The notes beneath the pieces were generated by a model that was not told the origin of the DNA, searched no databases, and saw only the letters and a program-made list of their open reading frames with translations. The translations under genes and the position numbers were made by a program. Shown piece after piece: positions 9,709 through 23,560 of a stretch of DNA of 64,000 nucleotides (position 1 is its first letter; each line of letters begins with the position of its first letter). The DNA comes from Sordaria brevicollis (lineage: Eukaryota > Ascomycota > Sordariomycetes > Sordariales > Sordariaceae), in the NCBI GenBank assembly GCA_033439795.1, contig JAUTDP010000003.1, forward strand, positions 3,472,001 through 3,536,000, written 5' to 3'.

Positions 9709-11634
9709 GGGTGTTGAGCAGAAGCTTAGCACGCGCCAACTCAGTCTGGCATGCATGGATTAGGTGGGGGAGGGAAAGGATGGAAGTTTGTTGGAGATAT
9801 CATCGCCAAGGATAAAGAGAGTGAAACTTTGCACACTTTAAGATTGTGAATGGTCCCGACTTTTCTGTCTAGTATAAGCTCGGTGGGAGGATTTGTTTGC
9901 TCTACTTCATCTCTTTCCCTCTTTGTCACCACGACCAGTCCATCACCTCCGGTTTGTTCGACACCTCGAGCCCATCAGCCTTCTGGTCACGATCCCCCCA
10001 AAACCCCATCACGAACCCCATCAAAAAATGGAGTTTTGACACATTCCGGAATGACCCCACCCAAACAACCGCCGCCGCTGCCAGGACCGCAGTGCCGCCG
10101 CCGCCGCCGCCGCCGCTCTCACGAACTGTGACAAACAAAGCTAAACTCAATCAAGAAGGCTTGCTTATCAGTTTTCTTACACAATGACAATGCAGGGTGC
10201 AGTAATCAACAAAACATCCATTTTCCGAAGAATTTTGCGATGGGAGAAACGAAGTTGGATAAACGACAGAAGTGTAACTTGAAGCGGAGGACAGATTTAT
10301 AGAAAACTCCAGCTGCGAATGGCCTCCTCATCGTCATAACTGAATGGAGTTCCCGGCAGGATTATCAATGACGCCAAGGATCCAGTGCAGTGCAGTGCGA
10401 AGCAGAGCAGCTTCGGCTCCGGTTCGGCGACTGTCTTGATCAACTAACCATCCATCCTCGACTGAACCATCAATCGCAATGAAAATCACCGGAATATCAA
10501 TCAATGACAAACATCTCCCGAACGACAACTTACGGGGCAACTCAGCATGAGCATACAGCAGTTAAACAAAGAATCTAACCATTTAGGACTGCACAACCTA
10601 GTTGAAACTGACCAGGCATAACGAGATCCTGTACATAGCTGACTGAGTGGATGCTTGCTGTCCCGTCGAGCAACTGTCACACATCATTGCCACTTTCCCT
10701 ATGTTGTTGGTGTCTGAAGCGCATATATAATTGGTGATGCAAGTATACGGTTTGGAATTCGATGGTTATTCTGGCTCATCTCGGTAAGCAGAGCGTATAA
10801 AGACCAAGAAAGGTGATTCTCGTTGCGTGCGCTTAGGAGCATAAATAAATCTAGCTACGCGTCTCTTTAGTTAACTCGGACTAACCCAATGGTTATCTAT
10901 TATTTGCCTTGACACCACTCCGAGTTTCCGTTCTTGAGGATAAGATGGATATATCAACGATACAGCGGGTGTGTTTGAGTATCCTATCTTGCATTAAAAC
11001 ATGGTGTGGCGCGTGAGACTGTAAAGCCATATTTGTAGCACCAGACACAAAATGCATGTATGAGATAAAGGGCATTGTTAACCTATAGCCCGGTCCAGGG
11101 ATATCTCTTTCATAACTGTGTTTGCGGGAATGCAGTGCAGTTCAAGTGGTTAAGATGAAGTAGTGTGTATTGTTCCCATTCCCACACATCCAACTAATGC
11201 CTCGCGAGTTTGCTTATATCATCTGCTTCCTTAATGGGCTCTCCGCCGCTCGTCTGTCTGTCCAGCTGCGTGCGTGTTTGACGATATATAATAATAAGAG
11301 AGCAGACGGTAATAAAAAGAGAGAAAAAAAAAAATAAATGCTGGTAACCGGTCCGAATGCGTGTGTCTGCGTGTTTGTGTACTTTGAAAAAACCTCATGT
11401 GTCTGTGTGTCAACGCCATAGCAATGCTCCCAGCAGGTCTTCGCGGCTGATGATCTAGAGCTACTTAGGTTTAGGATCACTAGCCTTGATGTACCTCCGC
11501 TGGCCTTTGATTCAACCAACTTCCGCCAACCAATGCGCTGAAATGTATCGCTAGGGGTATATTAAAGGAAGGCGATAGGTTGAGATGTTCCGAGTAGAGA
11601 AAATTCGGGTGGTATGTCTTTCCCTCATCCTAGC
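9709..11634. other. Intergenic, about 1.9 kb, no gene recognised
   Basis: Normal base composition. It contains a (CCG)n microsatellite at about 10094-10116, a GCAGT-rich patch near 10383-10410 and an A-rich tract at 11322-11338. Open frames of 60-100 codons lack family resemblance or a plausible splice structure. The right part should include the cdc4 3' UTR. Confidence 0.5.
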
Positions 11635-13836
11635 TTAAGCTCCCCTGGAAGCCTGGTAGAAAGATGGATTTGGTCGTAGAGGAGCAGTGGCTGGGCCGGC
11701 ATCAGTCATATCGACGTCTTGTATCACGTTTGCCATCATACTATCGTCCATCGCACTTGACGGCCTTTCGGGAACGGGAGCTTCGATAGTCGGTCGCGGC
11801 GTAAGGGTAAATGCTTGCCGCTCGTGCCTTTCGAGGAGAACATCTTCCGGTGGTGAGAAGGACCAAACCTAATAACCAATTTTGTTAGCACGCACACAAC
11901 CAAGAGCGCTGAATTGTTGGGTATCCTTACCTCCATAACCGTCCTGCTGTTCCTCAGTGCCATGGCAACGCACTTCTCAGCCTCAAAGGCAACGCGCCAA
12001 ACAGCTTCTCCCTGAGAGATAAGCTCGCGGACAAGCTGGCCAGTCTTGAGATCCCAGACCTTGACCCGTCCATCACTGCCACCACTGACAATCCGCGTGT
12101 CGTCAAACTGCAAGCTTGTAACACTGTTATCGTGAGCCGCAAGGCGATGGATAGGGCAGAACCTTTCCAACGACCAGACTCTAACCGAGCCGTCACTGCC
12201 ACCGGTGACGAGGGTGCCACCGCGCATCTGTAGTTGTCCGACCAAAGACGTGTGACCTTGAAGAACCGCTTGGCATTCACTAGACTCGGGGTCAGTACAA
12301 GAGCATGCGGTTAGGGGATAATGGGGGCAATAGCACATACCCAGTAGCGGCGTTCCAGATCCTCACGCTCGTGTCTAAACTTCCGGTTGCCACACGATAG
12401 CCGTCAAAAGCAATCGCGTAAATCTGGCTATAGTGACCTTGAAGTGTGTGCAGACAGCGGCCCTCTGAAATACTCCAGACCTTGGCGGTAGTGTCGTAAC
12501 TTCCCGAGACAACAATGTCGCCATGGATCTCTAAACACCTCACACTGGCTTGGTGACCGATGAGCACGTTTCGACACACACCGTTCCTAATATCCCAGAC
12601 TCGAAGGGTCGTATCTCTAGATCCGGAGATGGCAGTGTTCGCATCCGACATCTTGAGGCATCTGACGGTCGAAGTATGCCCACGGAGCGTGTGCATGCAG
12701 ACACTAGATACAAATGTCAGCATGGCGCCCTGATATTGATTAATACACGAAGCTGGTGTAACTTACCCTGTTGTCAGATCCCACACACGAACATCTCTGT
12801 CGCAACCACCACTGACCAAGACGTCATCCCAAGGCACCATAGCCCAGACACCCATCTGATGGCCTCTGAGTGTTCGCAGTTCGTTTCCTTCCGTGTCGAA
12901 CACATGGATCTTGGTGTTGTCGAGAGCGACGATGATGTACTTTTTGGTGAGATGCAGGCTGGTCACTACACCGCCTTCCTGGGTAATGTTCTTTGTAATA
13001 TTGCGTCCTCCTGTCCGCCAGGCGGCATCCACCAAGTATCGTTGCTTGAAGTGCGACTTGTAGGACCGGGGCCTCCGCAGACTCGATGCGTCGTCGAAAG
13101 TGACTGAGGTTGCGGGTGCGCTGTAGGGTTGGTAAAAACTGCTCGCGGGGTCTGGCCGCAGAAAGTTGGAGTACTGCATCGAAGTCTGAACCTCAGATAG
13201 CCTACGCTGATAGTCGTGCTTCAAACACAGGTTTTTCCAGGTCATGTCATCGCTCACGAGGTCACGCCACCTGCGAGACACCTGAGAAGCTCTTGCTAGG
13301 TCCTTGGGATCGTCGATAAATGACAGAATCTGTCCTGGGGTTAGCATAACTGGCCACACACACGGACCCGGCAAGGCAGAACCGGGACTTACCCTTAGAC
13401 ACAACTCATCGGGCAGGCTCATCATTGGGTCCTTCTTCAAACGCGGGCTGACAAGCTGGAGGATGAAGCTGAGCTGTTGGCTGTTGCACATGTTGACAAT
13501 ATCCTCGAGTGCCCGCTTTTTCTCTAGGCCGGTAGCCTTGAGGAAGCACTCCCGTATGGTCGACAAAATGAGACTTTCATCATCCTCCGCGTTACTCCAG
13601 TCCGGCTGGGTTTGTGATGGACCGGGAGATGCTGCCGGGGTCGGGGGTGGTGGCGGTGAGCCGGCTGAGAGTTGTTGGTTGAAGTCGGCAGAAGGGTTCA
13701 TGCCTAATGGTGTTAGTGGTGGTTGTGGGCGATGTGCTTGTGCCAGTTTGGCGCTGTGTGTGTTGAGCGACAACTCTTCCCCGAGGACACTGCCTCTCCT
13801 TTCAGAGATACTCTGATGCTTTCCGTAGTGTGACAT
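11635..13836 (-). CDS. cdc4: F-box/WD40 substrate receptor of SCF ubiquitin ligase, CDC4/FBXW7 type
   Basis: Predicted substrate-binding subunit of an SCF (Skp1-cullin-F-box) E3 ligase. Exons: 13836-13393, 13329-12767, 12703-12341, 12279-11931, 11868-11635 (444+563+363+349+234 nt; 650 aa plus stop). Introns of 61-63 nt keep frame. ATG 13836 (MSHYGKHQ) is the first ATG in the frame. Residues 1-130 are Pro/Ser-rich and disordered. An F-box occupies about 137-185 (SLPDELCLR joined across an intron to ILSFIDDPKDLARASQ). From about 240 come WD40 repeats with repeated GH...VWD units, such as LRGHTSTVRCL and SGSRDTTLRVWDI, closest in my reading to Cdc4/FBXW7 blades. The last exon is an acidic/Pro tail (VWSFSPPEDVLLER...). 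It could alternatively be the Slimb-like FWD-1 clock receptor; blade similarity favours CDC4. Confidence 0.88.
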
Positions 13837-14781
13837 GATGGGCGAACGTGTATATGCTCCACGCTGTATGTCCAAGTGGCTGATGGATTCCCCCGTGCTT
13901 AGTCGAGGGGCGCAAGTGGTGATGTCCAGCCCAGCGAACGCAACACAGATGTACTGGGGCTTCAGAAGCGGCACCGGGCCGTAGTCTGGATTTGTGGATA
14001 TTTGACTTTTTCGGTGGTACAAATCCGACGGCGGTTGCGAAAGTTGAGGTCGGTGATGGATTACCGAGGGTAACAAAAGATGGATACACTAGTCGGCAAT
14101 CTGGTTGGTGTGAATCACGAAATCGGTTTGCCGCAGCAGCCCCTTTTCCCGACTTCCTCGACACAACGGGAAACTAGGCAATGCGTCGGTGTGCCTGACG
14201 GGTGTCCGTAAGACACAAAGGCAAACAGAAATCGAGATTAGATATCGATCGTGATAGGAGTCGCGTGGGTTGCGGTCGCGGAGGTCGGACGAAAAGAAAG
14301 GCGGGTTTGTTTGTTAGTGGAGAGTGGGCTGGCCGCCAAGGTGTCTGTGAACCTGGCCGACGAGGACAGGAGACGGTCGGATGAGATGATGGGCCTGGGC
14401 TGTTCGGGTTGCCTTCTTAGTTGGGGCCCGGTTGTTGTGTGTGAGGTTGGTGGTGTTATGGGTTGTTGGTAGTATGGTATGATAGTGCGGGAGAAAGGGG
14501 AGTCAGTTCTCAAGTCCCTTTCTGTAGTTGGTATCGATCTCAAGGAATAACCGGGTCGTCGTTGACACCGTTTTGTGACAAGGCAATGTTGGAAACTGGG
14601 AGTGGTGGTGTGGTGTACAAGTAACAAGAGTAACCTTTTGGGTTCAAACAAGGGAGAAGCAATGATGGATTTCCTGGACAGATCGAATCGAAAGAGTCAA
14701 GGGGGGATGTGTCTAAGGGGCCGCGGCGCCTTGCCTTGGGATTACTTCAGGTTGGTGCGGCTTGCGTAAGGGGAAGCAGCG
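13837..14781. other. cdc4 upstream region
   Basis: About 945 bp between the cdc4 ATG and the target duplication of the copia element. Composition is normal, with GGTTG/GTGTG-rich patches at 14400-14480. Presumed promoter and 5' UTR; no gene seen. The AT-rich element starts 950 bp upstream of the gene. Confidence 0.5.
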
Positions 14782-14786
14782 TGAAT

Positions 14787-14974
14787 TGTCAGATTGCACA
14801 GTAAAGTGGATATTGTAATTGAGGGTTAAAATTAATGTGTATATTCAGAAGAGTTCTATAGAACCCGAATTAGGGGTGCCCAAACTATTAGGAAGGTCTG
14901 CAGCCAGAATCTAGTAGTTGGGGCGCTTTACGTAAGCCTATTTCTACTAATCGAATCTACCCTCTAATTTAATA
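14787..14974 (-). repeat. Left LTR (3' LTR) of copia element
   Basis: 188 bp, more heavily RIP-mutated than its partner; its inner end reads AATTTAATA where the right copy has AATCTGACA. Confidence 0.92.
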
Positions 14975-15789
14975 CACTTCCCCAAATACAATTTATTTCC
15001 TAAAATAAATAAATCTAAAACTATTTATATAAGACTAATTACTCCTCTTTATCTATCTTTTTAATCCTTAAATATTCTACCCGCTAATAACTTTCCTTAT
15101 TTCGTATAGAATCTATCCCTATTAATTTCCTAAATTCCTAATATTTTTCTATAATTAATATTTTAATTATACCGTCTACGGGTATTTTTAAAGTTTCGAA
15201 ATACTATACTTTAATTATCCTTACCTATACTTCTTATTTTAATTAATATTAATAAATATTAATATAGCGGAATTTAATTACTAATTTTAATACCTCTACG
15301 TTTAGGATTTTAAATATTTAAATATTATTATATTCGAAAATTAAGGTAGGGTTAGAGAATTTTAGTATAAGATTTCTAAATAGCCTTATAATATATAATA
15401 CTTCCTTAATAATATTGGAAAAGGTTACGAATTTTGCTTTAATTATAAAGGTAATTATTATTAATTATTTAAAGGCTCCCTAATAAATAAATCTACTATA
15501 TAGTTTTATTATAAATCTTTAAGAACTTTTATAATCGATAGAATTATTAGCAAAAGAGGCGTTAAAAATAAATTAAAATTTAATATCTCTTTTATAGTAT
15601 AAGGTTAGGTCTACGGTTATAAAGAAGTAATATAATACTTTATTTACGGTTTTATAATACTCTAATCCTAAATTATAATTATATTTAATAAATCGATTAA
15701 CTATAAAGGTAATATTTAATTTAGTAATAACGGCGGCGTAAAGTATAGACCCGATTTTAATTTAATATTAATAAATAAATTAATTAATA

Positions 15790-16260
15790 GTTTTATAATT
15801 ATAGGGTATTAATTCGATATTATTTATTAAAATTTAAGTAATATATTTATCGTCGGTAAGCCTATAAATTTTTTAAAAGTATAACCGCTAGGATAATTAA
15901 ATTTTATGGGCCTTACGATTACGGATTACTTTAATGCCTAAGAATTATTATAATTCCTCTCTTTTAATTAAATTATACCGGGATTATAGAATTTTTATAT
16001 ATTATTAGGTAATTTCTTTTTTAATAGGGTAATAATAAAAAATAATATTATTAACGTAATAAAAGATTAAAATACTGTTATTAATTAGAATATAAGGATT
16101 TTTAAAGATTACGTAGAATTTTAGGGCTTTAAATATCCCTATGAATTTTCGTTACTATAGTAGTAAGGAACGACGAAAATTATATAATATTTTAAGGATT
16201 TTAAATATTTTCCCCTAAATATAATAATTTAATAATATACGTATATAAATCTCTTTATTT
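15790..16260 (-). pseudogene. Copia reverse transcriptase remnant
   Basis: Reading the minus strand across stops gives copia RT landmarks: a stretch ending FYYVNNIIFYY at about 16061-16031 (canonical YVDD with D to N by RIP), followed by EELxxFLGIKVIRNRKAHK, matching the copia L-QFLGI motif. Inactivated by many stops. Confidence 0.85.
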
Positions 16261-19200
16261 ATTATTACGTTTACGAAGGCGTTAATTACGTCTTATTAAA
16301 TAAATTTAAAATTAAAGTGTAAAATTATAATTATAAGGGTATAGAAGGACCTTCCTACTAAAGTGGAAGTATAGGTTTCTTATTCTATAATTTTTATTTA
16401 TTAATTTCTATATATAATTAAACGAACCTTAACTTTATTGAGGTAGTTATTTTTAAAATATTTATAAATATATACCTATATATAATTGAGGATTTATTTA
16501 CCTTTAATTTTAGGTTTATCGCGGTTTATTTCTACCTAAGTTTTTATTTACTTATAATTTTCGAAGTAAATTCGCTTAGTTTATTTAAAGAGGTTACTTA
16601 AGGGATATTTATCGAAGTCCTTATAATTGCGAGGTATTAGCGGTAATTAATAACGGTAAAGGCTTTAAAATTTATTAATAGTAATTAAAGATTCGATTAT
16701 ATCTTTAATAATTACCTTTTTTTTATATATAAAATATTATAACTCTATTTTAATAACCTTCTTCTTATATATTATAATTATAGGTTAATAAAAACGTCCG
16801 GCGTTAAATATTACCTTTTAAGGCTTAAAACCTTTTAATAATTCCTTTTTAACGTATTTAATACGATTTATAGTAAATACCCTTATAAAAAAGGAAATTA
16901 ATAGTAATATATTTAGTAATATTGGATAATTGTAATTAATAAAGTAATTAATAATTATTCGGTCCTCTTTTAGGTCTATAACTTTATTAAAGGGGTTTAA
17001 AAGCGGTACGTTAATTTCTACTTCCTTAATAATTGCTTTTTCGGTTTATACCTCCTTAATAGCTATTACTTCCCTTTTTTAAACCGGGTTAAAAGAGAGA
17101 AAATTTAAAAGGTCGTAAATATTCGTATCTTTTATATTAATATAATTAATTATAAAATCAAAAGGAAATTAATTATTTAATAATTATTCTTTAGCGGTAT
17201 ATTTTTTTAATAAAGTAGTAAATTCTTTTAAAGTAAATTTCAAAGATTCGGTTTCCTTTTCTACTTTGCTAATAAAGAGGGTACGTTTATTAAAAATAAC
17301 GTTATGGGTATTAATAACCTCGTTAATAATAAGGTTCCAAATTCGATAAATAATTATAAAGGTATAATTAATTAAATATCTAATTTACGCTTTGGAATTC
17401 ATTTTTTAAAGCTTATTTTACTTATTTTTAATAGTAATAATTATTATAAATATTTTATAATTATAAATTCGAAAATAAGAAATATTAAATTTATAAGGGG
17501 TAATTTCGTCGTTACTATTATTAATTTTCTTAATAATAGCCGTATAAAATCTTTTATAAGGAGATTTCCAATTGTAAAAGTATTTAAGGGACCGATTATT
17601 AAAATATATTATTATAAAAACGATTTCCGGCTAAAGATCCTTAGGAAAACGAATACTTAAATTTATAATACGCGCCTTATCCTTAATTATATTTCCTAAA
17701 CGTTCTATACCTCTATTCTATATTTAAATATACGGGGTAGAGGGTTCTATAATTATATTATATTACGTTAATAAGTTTAAGAGTAATTATAATTTTGTAA
17801 TTTCGTTATTATATTCTAATATTTGTATTATAATGTCGAATTATATTTTAAAGAAAGTAAAGAAGTCGTTTAAATAAATTACGATTATAATAGCGAATTA
17901 GTCGTAAAAGAAATATTCCTAAATATATTTAGTAAATTTATAAATAATAAATATAATATTAGTATAATTTCGGTAATTTTCTTTATAATCGAAAAAATTT
18001 ATAACGAAATATTCTCTAACCCTATACCCTTTATTTTTAAATTTTCGCTTAATTTACTATTTAATTTTTATTTAGGTATAAATATTATATTATTCGGTTT
18101 TAAAGTTTTCTTCGTCCTCTTCCTTTTTATTTTTAAATAGGATTTTAACTCCTAATACGTTATAAAGGTAGAATAGTACTTAAGGATTAAAATATTCTAA
18201 TTTAAAATATTAAGTAAAAAGGTTTTTATAATAATATTTATAGCCTATATAGGAATTAATTATATTCCTACGGGTATAAAAATTTATTTAAATAAATAAA
18301 TAAGGAAATTCTTTAAATAAAATTTAACGGTAACGGGTTTTAAAATAATAAAAGAGTAATTAATCTACATTATAAAGGTAATTATTAGGGGGTTTATAGT
18401 TTTAAAAGAAACCTTACTTACGTAATAAGTATAAGGAAATAAAATTAATTGCAAAATTAGAATAGAAGGCTATATCGTAGAAACGTAACTTCCTAAGCCT
18501 ATTCTCTCTATTAATAATAAAATTAACCTCCTTATAATTTTAAATTATAATATGTAAATCTCTAACCTATAAATTATTGCTATAGGGTATATAATAGAAA
18601 TTGAAAAAACGCGTAATTTCGTTAAATACGTATAAAAAACTATTAAAATCAAAAAGAGTATAATTTTTGAGCGGGTAAGTATTAAAGTTTCCTTCTCCTA
18701 TTTAAAATATTACTTATATTATAACGGTTCTATAAATTTAAATAAGGATAGGAATAAAATTTATAATAATATTTTTATTAAAGAATTAATTATTTTAAAA
18801 TTAATTATTAGTACTAGGGATAAGATTTATTAATTATTTAACTATTTTCCGTCTTTAAATTTCGACTTCTTTTTTAAATTCTAAATTATTATTAAAATTC
18901 TTAATTACCCGAATTTATATTTTAAAATTAAGCTTTTAACGAAAATTTAGGGCCTTATTAAAAAAAAAATATTAATAATATTTAATAATATATATACCCT
19001 TTTCGCAAACTTTATAATAAAATAACGATAATAAACTTCTACTTTATTTAGAATTTTTAATTTACGTTACGTACTTCTTTTTATATTAATTATATTAAGG
19101 TTTATTAAATTAAACGTTTTTTACTTTAATATTAATATTTTCTAATCTATTAAGGGTATCGCCTCTAACTCTAAAAGACGCCCCGTAAATATTTCTACGG

Positions 19201-20216
19201 CTAAATTTAATTTATATAATTACGGGTACCTTATTATTAAAACCCTTAATATAGAAATCCCCGGATAAAATACGGAAATTGAAAATATTATTAATAATTT
19301 ATAAATAATATTAGCGCGAAGTATTAGAGGCCCAACCTAATTAAATAGGGTATAAATATTTAATAAAGTCGTAGAATTAAACGGCGGTTAATAAGGATTT
19401 AGGGATTGTGTAAAATTAAATTCTAATTATAATAATCTCCTAACCGTTGATTTATTTAATTATTCCTATTTTAGGCTCTATTATAAAGGGTTTATTAATA
19501 TAATTATAATAAACCTTACGGGTATCGATAAAAGTTTATTTAAAATAATACTATAACCCTTTAACGAAAGTAAAATACTATTAAAAAAGATCTTTATTAT
19601 TCCGGAAATAACTAAATTTATAATTTTAGTAAACGGTTTTATACATTTATTTAATAAATATAGTACGGTACTTCGAAAAGGTTTCGTATTTTTTAAATTA
19701 ATAATTAAATATATTAATATTATAATTATATTCTTATAGTCCTGCGATAATAAAATCGGTAAATTTAGCGGTAGCGTCGTTAATCTATTCCTTTAGGGAT
19801 TTTTCGGTAAATTTTACGCCTATAGGGATATCGTCGGTATTATAAGGAAGGATTAACGTAATAAAGGTATTATTTTTAAAATCATTAAAGGCTTCCTTAA
19901 CCTTTTTAATATAATAGTAAACGGACGATTTAATAGCGTAATTTATAATAACTAACTCTATAAATTTAAAAGGAATTAACTATACCCCTAATATATAATT
20001 AATAAGGTCTAGGACTTTGGCGTAAATTATAAATTCGTCGTTTTATTCCTAAATTTATTTATAGAATTTAAATAGACTTATTTAGCGACGACTTCTTTAT
20101 TAATTAATTAGAATATAATTAATAACGTAGTAGGTTACAGTAATAATAATAATAATAATTATAATTAATATAACTGAAGTTTTCGTAGCGCGGAGATCGC
20201 AAATCAGACTATTAAT

Positions 20217-20404
20217 TGTCAGATTGCATAGTAAAGTGGATATCGTAATTGAGGGTTAAAATTAATATGTGTATTTAGAAGAGTTCTGTAGAACCCGAGT
20301 TGGGGGTGCCTAGACTATTAGGAAGGTCTGCAGCCAGAATCTGGTGGCTGGGGCGCCTTACGTAAGCCTGTTTCTACTGGTCGAGTCTACCCTCTAATCT
20401 GACA
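20217..20404 (-). repeat. Right LTR (5' LTR) of copia element
   Basis: 188 bp; retains more GC than the left copy and the intact TGTCAGATT...AATCTGACA ends. Confidence 0.92.
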
Positions 20405-20409
20405 TGAAT

Positions 20410-22012
20410 GGTGTGGATGGTGGATGTCCCGGTGCGGTGCAAGGTGGATGGCGGAACAGCGCAGCGCAGCGCAGCGCAGGGCAGGTCCAGTATGCCCTGG
20501 CCGGGGCGGGTCGGGCGCTGGCTCCCAAGTCCCAAGTGGAGCGCCTACATTGAGTGCTTGCTAATTGCTTTGGTCTTTCCATGGAAGTCACTGCACCGTG
20601 CAAAGCACGCCATGTTTGAGAATAACAGGGGTCCGTCATTCTTGCTCCACAAGCCGGCCACTGTTCCATCATCAAGAAGGGGAAGGCATGGCCCTACGAT
20701 ACCCTGCGGTAACTGCACTTGATAGAGGTATGATGCAAGTCTTGCTATATCGATGCAGGTAAAGGGTTCTGTAATTTCAGTGCATCTGACTGGAATGGAA
20801 ATAACAACGCCGAACACTACAAACCACCGGGTGCAGTGACCGACCCCGAATCCAAAGACGGCAATAACAATAAGCCTCCAACTAAAGAGACTGGCAAGGG
20901 TTATCATTGTTGGGGATCAAAGCCTGGAAGAGGCGGGCGGAGACGGTGAGTGCGGCAACAAATCTTGATCAGACACGGCGACGATACAAACCAGTACTCT
21001 CTTTCTTGATATCTTTTTTTGACCAGGAACACCCGTACATTTGTCTCCGGAAGAGAAGGGGTCCAAGTGGTAAGTCCAGATCTCAACGACACCTGGACAC
21101 TGCATCTTCCTTCGTGCAAAATTCTGATACGTTGTCAGGACAGTCCGGGTTTTGCTCCATAAATCAGACCGTACAAGTCACTAACAGATGTACTTACAAG
21201 TCTTGCTGAAATACGTTAGTGGCCTGATAGTCACTCCACAACTCACAGATGGCCAAGACGAACGAGAACCACTTCTCACCCACTTAAAGATCGCCTCTTT
21301 CTCCAGAACCTTGCAGGAAAGACTGGAGTGACTGGACATGAGACTTGGGGAAAAGCTGGAGAAACACCAATGTTGTTGGAGACCATCAAACACGTGTTGT
21401 AAACTAACGACAAGATATCGCAAGATGATCGGCTCAAACAAGCGGTAACAATCAACGAACCCTTTGAGAGAATTGCCGTCAACTCCGAGAGGGATGGAAG
21501 GGGAGACCAAACGGCGGGAAAGCTATCCAGTGGCATCACGGCATGGCATGGCATGCTCGTCTAACTGTCGGGTCTTGTCAGATATCTGCACTATACAGTA
21601 CTAAAGGTAACAAGGGTCTTCGGGAATCTCGAATGTCGGGATCTCGGGCAGAATGAATGGAGCCACGAACTCTGTAACAAACTAACTTGCTAGACTTCCC
21701 AACACTCCGGGCTCGAAAAAGGCCGGATGAAGGCTCGAACTGTAAAGACCGGATACTTAGGTACACTATATGGACCCTTTGATAACCGAGGAAAAGCAAA
21801 CGCCATGATGGAGCAGTACGATATCGATGGTTGATCCATTTCCCCATCTTCCATCCACCGTCCAGTTGGCGATACATATCCCACATGGCGACATCCAAGA
21901 TCCAGCTCCGCGGGGAAAGACGACTTCAAACAGTTTCCCATATCACCATATTGACCATATGATCAATAAAATGGTCCCATGCCCGTCCATCAAACTCCAT
22001 TCCTCATAGCCG
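20410..22012. other. Gene-free island of normal composition between two dead retrotransposons
   Basis: 1.6 kb not affected by RIP, bounded by TGAAT and CCAAC target duplications. It contains a (GCGCA)n patch at about 20458-20480. The longest open frames (about 100-120 codons, minus strand) do not resemble any family I know and lack coding regularity. No RNA gene recognised. Confidence 0.5.
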
Positions 22013-22017
22013 CCAAC

Positions 22018-22189
22018 TGTGATAATAGCGGTAATATTGGGGCAGCAAAGAAGGCTTAATTATATATAACTGTATAAAACTCTACAGACGTATAGATCTC
22101 TGGTCACTATAAAATCCCTCAGACTCCAAACCTCGGTTATAATTACGTATACTCTATCTTCCCAAAGTAAGCCACCTAATATTATAATA
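22018..22189 (-). repeat. Left LTR of the outer copia element
   Basis: 172 bp; starts TGTGATAATAGCGG; its inner end TATTATAATA corresponds to TATTGTGACA in the right LTR. Confidence 0.92.
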
Positions 22190-23199
22190 TACCCCTTTAA
22201 ATTTAGGTTATAAACTAACGCTAAATCTATTTAGAAATATCTTATAATCTATTTACTTCCTAGAGTCTCGTACCTTTATAATTAAACCGTTATAATAATA
22301 ATTTTAAAATCCTTATCTATTATATTAGCTTTTAAATAAATTATAAAGTTTATTTACTAATTTACTTATAGCCTCCTCCTCGTTTATCTCCTCTTAAAAA
22401 CCTTTATCCTCCTTTTCCGAATCTATTTCTTTAGGTATCCTTATTACGATAAACGCGTTAATAATCTCCTATAATTTCGTTAATAGGCGTTAAAATTCGA
22501 CGAACTTTAATTATATTATCGAAATAGCGTGGTCCATAGGCCTAAAATTCTTTATAAAATTATTTATAATTTACTCTTTAGTAGGGATATAAATAATATC
22601 GATAAAATTTCTTTTTTATATTTAGCGTAATTAATATTTATATACGTTAATATACTTTAATTTAATTATTAATTATATACTTTCTTTAATTATAAATTGA
22701 ATTATTTATTTATTATCGTATTCTATAAGCGTAATTTATTAATTTAGATTTATAATTAATTTATTTAGAAAATAGCGAACGTAAATAGCTTTTTTAACGC
22801 TTTAATTAAGGGATAATAATTTTACTTTTATAAAAGAGGTAATTATTATATTTTATTTATTAGCGCGCTAATTAACCGTTACGCTTAATAACTTTAATAT
22901 AAACGCTTAAAAATTTTTATAATTAAGGGAATTATTTATAAAAGAGGAATTAATTATTATATAGAAGTTTTATTTATTAGGTCTATTTAATTAGAAGGCG
23001 TAATTTTAAATCGATAATAAATAAAGGAGGATTCGATTTATAACCCTATAATATATTAGGCTAGGGTTGGAATTGAATTGAGCGAATTTAGAGATAGGGA
23101 AAGTAACGTCTAGGCGCGTAGTAATAGCGATATAAAGGATAAAGCCGATTTTGATTTAATAGGCTATAATTTTATAGGGTAGTACTTTATCTTTGTAAG

Positions 23200-23560
23200 G
23201 CGTTAATTCCTTTTTAGCTATAGGGGTTTAGAAGAACTTCTTCGTCCCTTTAACCTTCTTTATAATCTTCTTAATATATTCGCGTTGAGATAACTAAATT
23301 AATCGTTTTTTACGGTTACGAATAATTTCGATTTTTAGGAATTATTTTAATTCTTTTCTACTAGTAAATTTATACTTTTTTTATAGGGTAGCGATTACCC
23401 CTTTAATTATAGCGACCTTTTTATTTTTATTTAAATGAGTAATAATAATATTATTAATATAAAAGAATAGGAAAATATTATTTTTATATAGAATATTAGG
23501 TTTAAAAGGGATAGGGGATATATTTATAATTATAAGGGTTTTAATAAGTTCTTACTATTA
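23200..23560 (-). pseudogene. Copia reverse transcriptase remnant of the outer element
   Basis: The minus strand reads FFYINNIIITH (canonical FYVDDII) at about 23465-23440, then KELKxFLKIEIIRNRKKR and LSQREYIKKI, the copia RT C-terminal part. It shares the IRNRK motif with the 14787-20404 element. Stops come from CAG/CAA codons. Confidence 0.85.

Larger units (their letters stand above)
14787..20404 (-). mobile_element. RIP-mutated Ty1/copia LTR retrotransposon, 5618 bp
   Basis: Two 188-bp LTRs (14787-14974 and 20217-20404) start TGTCAGATT and, in the right copy, end AATCTGACA, a perfect 9-bp inverted pair. TGAAT flanks both sides (14782-14786, 20405-20409). The minus-strand interior shows copia reverse transcriptase remnants, so the element reads right to left. 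A GGGGAAGTG run abutting the left LTR on the minus strand fits a polypurine tract and supports this. The LTR copies have equal length and differ at about 20 sites, all transitions. The coding region is riddled with stops from CAG/CAA/TGG codons. Confidence 0.93.

Noticed and set aside
12550..13107. 185-codon plus-strand frame over the F-box/WD40 gene
   Set aside because: Antisense shadow of the spliced WD40 exons.
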